Shown here: in pieces, positions 57,298-64,000 of the stretch
How the letters are laid out: every line of letters begins with the position of its first letter
How positions within the stretch are numbered: position 1 is the stretch's first letter
Origin: Corylus avellana
Lineage: Eukaryota > Streptophyta > Magnoliopsida > Fagales > Betulaceae
Direction: 5' to 3'
Assembly (NCBI RefSeq): GCF_901000735.1
Contig: NC_081542.1
Location: forward strand, 18,615,093 to 18,679,092
DNA length: 64,000 bases
The notes under the pieces: model-generated
The model's database searches: none
Told to the model about the DNA's origin: nothing
What the model saw: the letters and a program-made list of their open reading frames with translations, nothing else
Position numbers and translations under genes: made by a program

Positions 57298-58101
57298 ATG
57301 AATACTTCTCAAGGGGAATATGATCTTATAAACTCCTTCAACAATTTGTTGGAAAAATTCACTCTTTTGAGACATCAATACACAAATTGTTTGGGGGAGT
57401 TTCAAGATCTTAAACATGTGAATGAATCTATTGTTACTAAATTGTCTGAATCATATGCTTTAATTGATTCTTTAAAATCTGAAAATTCTGTTTTAAGTTC
57501 TAATGTTGATTTGTTAGAGAATAAATTAAAAGAGTCAGAAGCTCAATTGGAAAAATTCTCTAGCAATTCCCTTGAGAATATGTTACATACTCAGAATTCT
57601 GATTGTGATAAATTTGAGTTAAGTTTTGATTGTCATGTTGCTTTGTCTTCTAACAATGATTCTACTTCCGAGATAATATTTGTTAAATCAGAAAAAGTAG
57701 AAGACTTTGTGGTGAAAAGAAAAACAGAAGCTGCCTCGAGCTCACAAGGTAAGAAAGTTAAGAAAATTCATATTGAACCTTATGTATCTTACCCCAAATA
57801 TAGAGTCGTCCATCCTCCTAAGAATCTACCTCCTAAAAGGTTTGTGCCCACTTATCATCATTGTGGAAAGGTTGGTCATATTCGACCAAAGTGTTTTGAT
57901 TTGAAATCCCATAAGCATAAAAGTGAAAATTCCTATTCTAGGAAAGAAAGTGAGGGTTTGGTCATAATGATGAGAGAAGTGCTATGTAGGCTAGATAAGT
58001 TTGAGCAAAGTCATAAGTCTAGACCTAAGATTTCCCAAGTGTGGGTTAGGAAGGATGATACCATTCACCCATTGAGGGGGAGTGGTAGTGATCTCACCTA
58101 A
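57298..58101 (+). CDS. Gag-like protein of the pol-less LTR element
   Basis: 267 residues. The start is chosen at 57298, the first ATG after the primer site. The N-terminal two thirds are a predicted coiled coil (SIVTKLSESYALIDSLKSEN, NVDLLENKLKESEAQLEKF). A basic patch follows (SSQGKKVKKIH), and then a zinc-knuckle-like YHHCGKVGHIRPKC in which the first Cys ligand is Tyr. The tail ends GSGSDLT. It resembles the C-terminal half of gag in plant copia elements that have a C-terminal 'HPLRGSG' block; the usual N-terminal UBN2 domain is not seen. The open frame suggests it is recent or under constraint. RNA binding by an incomplete knuckle is doubtful. Confidence 0.7.
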   Translation: MNTSQGEYDLINSFNNLLEKFTLLRHQYTNCLGEFQDLKHVNESIVTKLSESYALIDSLKSENSVLSSNVDLLENKLKESEAQLEKFSSNSLENMLHTQNSDCDKFELSFDCHVALSSNNDSTSEIIFVKSEKVEDFVVKRKTEAASSSQGKKVKKIHIEPYVSYPKYRVVHPPKNLPPKRFVPTYHHCGKVGHIRPKCFDLKSHKHKSENSYSRKESEGLVIMMREVLCRLDKFEQSHKSRPKISQVWVRKDDTIHPLRGSGSDLT

Positions 58102-59734
58102 AGTTAGGTGAGTGAATAACGTGCCTAGGATTGATTGTTTTGCTTATTTTGTAATATCCTAGAGCATGTTGTTTTTTTTTTTGCATTGCATTTTTTTTTG
58201 TTTTTGCTTTATTGTTTATGCACTGCATTGTTTTTGTTGTTACACTTTCTGTATGAAGAGTATATACATGATTGTTTTGAGATTCATGTTTTGAGGCATA
58301 TTCATAAAGGATTTTTCAAGAAATTCATATATCATGATTTTTGAAAAGCTTATAGATGAGATGTTGTGTGCGGACCACCAAGATTTTTGTCTACTTGCTA
58401 ATCAAATGTTCAGGAATGTGTAATGTCTTGTGAAGACCTAGAAGTAGTTATTAAACCAAATCATTATTTTATAGTGGGATCTATAAGATGTGATGAAAGT
58501 TTAATGCTAAAGGACATTCATGTCTTGCCTGTTGTAATCTCAATTCAAGCATGTTGTTTTGTTTTGCATTGCATTTTTCTTTGTTTTGCATTTGTTTTCT
58601 TTTGTGTGCATTTCTTTTGTGAAAAATTTCAAAAAGATAAAAATATGTTACTTTGATTGTTTCCTTTTCTTTCTTTTGTCTTATGCACCTAGATAGTCCA
58701 TTAATTTCTCATGTTGCTTTTTATGGATTTAATTCCTTACGTCTTGGAATGTTCTTAATATGCATGAGATGAAAATTTGTGTCAATGGACTTGTTTTTGT
58801 GGTTACCTAAAGCCTGAGCTTATGTGATACATTTTGCCTATGCTTTATCTTTTGTGCACATTTAAGCTTAAATTGAGGTTTTGTTTCACTTTATTTGTGA
58901 GGTCTGTTAGGTAACCATATGAGGTTTTAGACTAGTCATATTTTTCAAATTGACCATATGCTAGTTGAACCTAGGGCTTAAAAATTCCTGCTTTCTCTTT
59001 TGTGATAAGCACCACAAGTTTAAGGACACTTTCTCAAAGAGAAAAATAAACAAAATAGTGAAACAAATAAAATCAAAAGATCATATTCCAAAAGGAATTT
59101 ATTTCACTGTGTCAAACTTGTGCAAAATATTTTACAAAGAGAAATGTATAGGATGAGAGTGGCTAGGCCCTAGTATGATAAGGTTTGACTTTTGATTTGA
59201 TATGCTTGTCAAAACCTCATGGTGGTGAAACTTTCTCCTCATTTTAGAAATTGAAAAATTTTCTCTTTGGATGGCTTACCCACACACCACACAAGTATAG
59301 GTTGAATGGAACATTTTCTTGGCTTGGGTTAAGCAATATGAGTTTCTAGCCATTTCTAGTCTCATGTATATTTTGCATATTTGGAGCATGTTTGGATATT
59401 CATTGTGCAATACATGAGTCATTGATGTGTTATCATGTGTGTTCATTTAACTTTTAAGGGGGAGAAACATGCTATGCATTTCCAGTTTCCTGTTGTTAAT
59501 TGAGTCATACATTGAGGGGGAGTTTTGCTGATGTTTCTTTATGATCACGCATTCTACGTCATTTTTTTATCATGAGTTTTATTTATGTCTTCTTGTTCCA
59601 TATATGCCTTGATGTATTTTGTGAAGTGTTTCAGGAAACATGAAGACCTTTTGTCATTCTGTGACAAAAAGGGGGAGTAAATATGGGGAGATGATGGGAT
59701 TGGCTCGGCATTTTGGTTTTGTCACTGAATTGCC
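58102..59734 (+). other. Non-coding interior of the gag-only element
   Basis: Runs of short T-rich frames (58135-58344, 58423-58656) are not recognisable proteins. Similar sequence follows gag in the 46959-48760 copy. Near the 3' end 'gacaaaaagggggag' (59665) and 'ccaaagggggag' (59733) are purine tracts of the type that prime plus-strand synthesis. Confidence 0.55.
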
Positions 59735-61135
59735 AAAGGGGGAGTTTGTTAGTTCTTGTGTTGGCTTAATTCAGTTCCAAAATGCAGAGGTTACTGTTCA
59801 CGGACTCAAACACTGATATAGAATGCTCAGAATCCAATCTCGACCGTTCATAATGTAGATTCATGTGTTATGAACGTCCCTGCAAAATTTAAGCTCAATC
59901 GGACCACAAACGCCCATCGATCGGAGCTGTTGATCAAGACTGGACAGGCCGGGTCCGGACCGCAATTCCCCGGGTCCGGACCTCATTTCCAGAAACTAAA
60001 ATCTTGCTCCGCGAAGCCGTGTCCGGACCGCCCATTAACATGTCCGGACACCCCGTAAGTTTTAGGCCCAAAAACATGATTTTAAGTGGGTTAGGTCTAG
60101 GGTTTTGTCGGGGGTATATATACATCATTATAGAAGAGAGAAGCACGAATTTTTCACCCCTAGAGAGTTCGTCGGAGGCTGTGCTAAAAGAGATCATATG
60201 TGGTGAGCGTTAAATTGAATCTCTTAGAGTTTTAGTTATTATTTTGATAAATCTACGGTTGAGAAGTCTATCGGAGTTCCGGTAAAAGGAAATCATATAG
60301 AAGAATTGTGCCAGATGTTCTGGAAAGGGCTACTGCGGTAGAAGTCAAGTGGGTCGCTTGTCATGTACAAGGAAGAGTCAAAGGTTTTGTAATTCTTCTT
60401 GTATTCCTTATTCTTGTTATAGTTGATTGATTTCCTGGGTTTGGCTGCCCCGGAGAGGTTTTACATTTAGAGAGTTCTCTAAATGGTTTCCTCTTCGTAA
60501 CCAAATATCTGTGTTCTTGATTTTCATTACATATCTGTATTTGGTTGATTATTTACTGTTAGGTTAGATCTTATTCCGCATAATATTTGTGAATCACCTA
60601 GACATTTGAATAGGTGTCGTTTGGAGTCGTTTTTATAATTTTCACATTCAAAAGAAAAGTGTAGTGTAGTAAGGTGGAGGATGAGGTTATGAATTCTTGG
60701 AGCTTGAACAACAGCACAATTACAGTAAAAAGAAAAAAGAAAACCAACATTTCCTCATACCGTGCAGGCAATGAACGCCAAGAGAAAGAACGCTTGGTCA
60801 CTCATTAAATCAACTTGGCCGCCGGGAAAACATTGGCCGGAAAACTGGGGCTACCCACTTCCACATTCCATCGACTTTGTCAATTCTCATCTTCAACAAA
60901 GTCTTCGCTCGGAGTCGGAACCTCCTCCACCCCACAATCCTTCAGTTCGGCATTGAAATGTCTTGCGGTATGGGAACCGCAACGCGCAACCAATCTGGAT
61001 GGCTTGGACTAGGATTTCAAGGAAAGTATGGCGGGCAAAGTAATGGGTTTTATGCAAAATACATTGGGATTTTTTGGCTTAGAGGATGTATGCGCACACA
61101 ACGGAGTATATGGGTGCAAGGATTTTTTGGTGTTC

Positions 61136-62125
61136 TTCTATTTATGTTGTTTTTTTGAAGCTCTTGTCGTCGGTTGCTGCCTTTTTTTTTTTTTGACATG
61201 TCCGCACAAGAGGTGGAGGAGGATTCGAACTAGTAACCTCCACTTCATTAGACGTGGTCCCAGCTGATTGATCTACCTCTTGGAGAATTTAATTTATTTT
61301 TTATTTTTTTATTTGAAAGCAAAGACTTTTGTAATTGATGTGTTTTTCTCGTCTACATATCTCTAGATTCTTGGCAATGCTCCCCTGCAACAACTCAACA
61401 ACTACTTAGACCTCTAATGAAGCATTTTTGCCTTCATATAGTACATGTTAACCCAGTTTCCGATCGAAGAGGGATTTGGGCTAACAACACACGAGACAGC
61501 TAAATAACAAAGTCAAATGACAAAGATTAGTACAAAGCAAAAGTTCTCCCTCAGCAGATGGGATGTACCGATTGAATACCCTGTACGACATGATCATTAC
61601 TGTTGTTTGAATTAGAGATTTGGTGGGAAGAGCATGGCGCACCTCAAGGCCTTCTCGTACAATTTATTGTGTTCAAGGGGTGGCTCGTAATATTATGGAC
61701 TAGGCTGGGCTAGGCGACCCCCAATGCTCAGCATGAATGAACATGAAGAGGTTTAGCGTAGCAGACCCTGAGGGTAGTATGGTTCGCATGGCGAACCACG
61801 GGCTTTGACAGTTGTCCCTTCTACGAGCCTTGAAGTGATCCCATCTTTTATTTAAAGAGCCGAACCCTCCATGGTGACATGTGAAAATTGGCAAAACCTG
61901 GTTACCCATTTTCTCTCCAACAGTACCGTTTCGTGCAGCCTTTAGAGAAGCCTGGATTCTTTTTTTTTTTTCTATTGCCTACCGTTTGATTCCATTACCA
62001 TATATGCATTGTCTTTTTTGTTTGTGTCTTGTTGTTTGGGAGCCCACCCGGTTTCATTTATGTTGTCCCTGACTTTCTGTAACCATTGTCCAATTATTGA
62101 AAAAAAAAAAAAAAAAAAAAAAAAG
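61136..62125 (+). mobile_element. Retroposon in the right-arm exon relic
   Basis: Mirror of 17972-18895. It reads 5' to 3' on the plus strand and ends in a long A tract (about 62100-62124) after 'ccattgtccaattattg'. It contains the extra SINE at 61190-61290. No protein is recognised. Confidence 0.6.
61190..61290 (-). mobile_element. tRNA-derived SINE present only in the right arm
   Basis: Reverse-strand box B-like 'ggttactagttcgaatcc', box A-like 'gatcaatcagctgggacc', and the family end 'cttgtgcggacatgtc' with an A tail. The left arm at the same place has 'gggtaccgtctcggcgtctcc' instead. Confidence 0.7.
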
Positions 62126-62240
62126 TGCAAAGAACTAGTGCTTTTAAGAGCAAATTTCTTTAATGACAAGAAAATGAACTATTAATGCCGGTTTTTATTT
62201 ATTTATTTATTTTTGTCGTTTCTAAAAAATGACCTTATTT

Positions 62241-62274
<34 letters not shown>

Positions 62275-62279
<5 letters not shown>

Positions 62280-62385
62280 GTTCACACAAGAGAATGAAAA
62301 GAAAAGAGATTCGTTCTAGTGACATTCTCTTCATGAGACTTGATCTCTAACCGATTAAATTACTCCTTAGAGACTTATAGATAAC
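62275..62385 (-). mobile_element. tRNA-derived SINE (right-arm mirror of 17752-17850)
   Basis: Same insertion as in the left arm, with 'gtgtgaacat' adjoining a long T tract (its A tail) and a less decayed box B. Confidence 0.6.
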
Positions 62386-62451
62386 TTTGTTTATTGGTAA
62401 ACAACATCAAAATTTACGTCGATTACAGAAAAATGTTATTAAATTCGGACA

Positions 62452-62610
62452 CAATCCTCTACATTTCAAAGGAAATTGAGAGGAACCTTTCCCTTATTTC
62501 ACAAGAATAGAATTGTCATTTTTTTTTTAAAAAAATAATAATTCCACCCCTGCAAGATAAAAGATGGGCTCCTCTCCATTTCCTTTGAAATGGATACAAC
62601 AATCCTTCTC
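62452..62610. mobile_element. Foldback MITE (right-arm mirror of 17511-17665)
   Basis: Inverted ends with CATTTCAAAGGAAAT cores around a T/A loop, present in both arms at the same place. Confidence 0.6.
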
Positions 62611-62661
62611 CATTAAACTCGTTCTTTAAAAAAAATAATGACATAAATTTATTGAGTTTAG

Positions 62662-62944
62662 TGTTAAATTATTAGTTATTCCAAAACCTTAAGTTCAAAA
62701 AAATAGGTAAATTTAATCACTTAATCATTAATTTAATACTCAACTTCACGTGTGAGCGCAAAGTCTTTTTTTAATAGATGAGGCCTAACACGTGGAATGT
62801 TTAATTTAAATGGGTAGTGAATTGATTGAGTCAAGATTCGATCCAGGACCTTTCGATTTTGATACTATTTTAAATTATCAATTATTCCAAAAGCTTAAAC
62901 TTATAGGAAGAGGTAAATTTAATCACTTAATTATTAATTTAATA
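62662..62944 (-). mobile_element. TRIM (right-arm mirror of 17172-17454)
   Basis: Same two direct terminal repeats and primer-like site on the minus strand. The outer TG of one repeat is mutated ('aatttaata'). Confidence 0.65.
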
Positions 62945-64000
62945 AAAGTCATTGGCATTAAAGGTTAATAAAATATTATAAAAAAATGTCGTTTTTTAAT
63001 GAAACGATGTTAAATAACTTCCCTTGTCATTTGTTTGTGAAGGACAACAAAATCTATCAAAAACAAGTCGTTTACACAATGTAAGTGAGGTTAACTAAAA
63101 ACCAAGACATTACTAGAAGTGACGTGAAGTATACTTGTTTGAAAAATTGTACAAGGCATTTATTTCTTTATTGCGCGCCACCACCTTCCACCCTCTTCCC
63201 CGCCACCTCACTCTTACTGCTCTCACTCTCTCTCTCTCACTGCTCGGTCATATAATGGAGCCACCACGCTTAGACCTGTAAGCCTGGCTGCAACCTAGCT
63301 ATTCATTCTCTCTATGACCCATGAAAAAATGCTCAATCCCCAGAAGAAAAGACTTGACCCTTAAAAAAATGGTTGTCTTTTTAGGTGTGCATTAATTTTC
63401 TCTAAAATTTTCTTGGTTGCTCACGTTGCCCACCTTCAAATCTGCAAGCTGGAAGCTTTCGGATTTTGCCATATTTGGCTTAGGCTTCATCAATTTGTCA
63501 TTGTGCCATACTCTGAATTCATAGAATTGGATTTACGCATCATTCTTTCGATTATCTCGTAACAATACTTTTGTAAATTCACCATTAGATTTGTAATTCA
63601 CCCATCCACTTTATGGAGAAAGATGAAAGATAGAATGAACAATAATTTTTATCATTTCTCTAACAGGTAATAACAATACCAATTATTGAACTTTCTAATA
63701 TTACAAGGGAATCAAGCAATGTTTAAGGTTATCCATCTTGTACCACCTGACTAGGATGTTGTGTATTGATGGTCTTTAGGTTTCCGAAGAGGACTTAATT
63801 TGTATTGATTAGAGAAATCATAGACTTCATTTATTTTTTCAATAATTTTTTAACTATCTTTATAGTAAATAGATGAATGTACTATTGAATTTGTAGGATT
63901 AAATCAAAAAATAAATATATATTGACGCAAACCATTTATCAATTGATTATAACTTGCGAAAATCACGGGTCCTCATGGAACGTCTTCACCGGCAATTCCA

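Larger units (their letters stand above)
56356..60644 (+). mobile_element. Non-autonomous LTR retrotransposon with gag only
   Basis: 5' LTR 56356-57227 begins TGTTAGTTCTT. The primer site TGGTATCAGAGCG (57230) follows. One gag ORF, 1.6 kb of non-coding interior, a polypurine tract AAAGGGGGAG (59735-59744), and a 3' LTR 59747-60644 complete it. No protease, integrase, RT or RNase H is present. The first about 530 bp of the LTRs are nearly identical, but the next about 110-250 bp are unrelated before both return to 'tttcctgggtttggctgccccggag' and 'ccgcataa' blocks. So the two LTRs are mosaic. The second copy of the family (46959-48760) is also pol-less. Confidence 0.85.
60761..62160 (-). pseudogene. 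Dead exon-1 copy of the plastid membrane-protein gene (right arm)
   Basis: 60761-61135 and 62126-62160 are the mirror of the dead exon in the left arm. They are split by the same retroposon, whose target repeat is better kept here (TCCTTGCACCC and TTCTTTGCAC on the gene strand). Stops and frame changes are present, for example 'gtcaattctcatcttcaac' is displaced relative to the intact exon. Intron 1 is cut off at 60645 by the LTR element. Not functional. Confidence 0.75.
60645..64000 (-). repeat. Right arm of the large inverted duplication
   Basis: Reverse complement of 16173-19366, reaching the window end. Its own insertion is a SINE at 61190-61290. It begins directly after the end of the 3' LTR at 60644. 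Nested elements: retroposon about 61136-62125, SINE about 62275-62385, foldback MITE about 62452-62610 and TRIM 62662-62944. Confidence 0.85.

Overview
The window is nuclear DNA of a eudicot plant, probably woody. The evidence is AT-rich intergenic sequence, spliced genes with GT..AG introns, Ty1/copia and L1-like retroelements, tRNA-derived SINEs, a TRIM and MITEs, and a small cluster of receptor-like protein (RLP) genes of the tomato EIX/Cf type. The exact species cannot be read from the sequence. Three 100-N gaps and one 124-N gap show it is a scaffolded assembly.

Layout. 1-3505 is a decayed copia element (minus). 3.5-9.3 kb is a patchwork of duplicated RLP-flank sequence carrying a long-TIR foldback element, a SINE with clear target-site duplication, a relic exon, and an L1-type RNase H tail split by a PIF/Harbinger-like MITE. 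9963-12830 is an intact RLP gene (RLP1, minus). 16.2-19.4 kb is one arm of a large inverted duplication; its mate is 60.6-64.0 kb. Both arms hold a TRIM, a foldback MITE, a SINE and a dead first exon. 20.2-22.8 kb is RLP2, a pseudogene. 24779-29213 is an apparently intact five-exon gene for a predicted plastid membrane protein. 33730-38634 is a young but inactivated copia element, followed by an L1 tail. 41.2-42.8 kb is a broken alkenal/double-bond reductase gene. 43.4-46.7 kb is a truncated direct duplicate of the plastid-protein gene, fused to an RLP fragment and then to a retroelement fragment. 50741-53554 is RLP3, intact. 56356-60644 is a gag-only LTR element.

Gene logic. The only genes I consider probably functional are RLP1, RLP3 and the plastid protein gene. 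RLP1 and RLP3 are cell-surface LRR receptors without a kinase; by family knowledge they would signal through a co-receptor such as SOBIR1. The cluster shows birth-and-death evolution: two intact copies, one pseudogene, one LRRNT fragment, and several orphan flanks. RLP1 and RLP3 share a G-box/ABRE-like element about 100-130 bp upstream of the preferred ATG.

I found no novel enzymatic or defence system. The most interesting signals are structural: the inverted duplication, the three-way chimeric junction at 46.7-47.0 kb, the pol-less LTR family, the TRIM, and LRR-unit turnover in RLP3.
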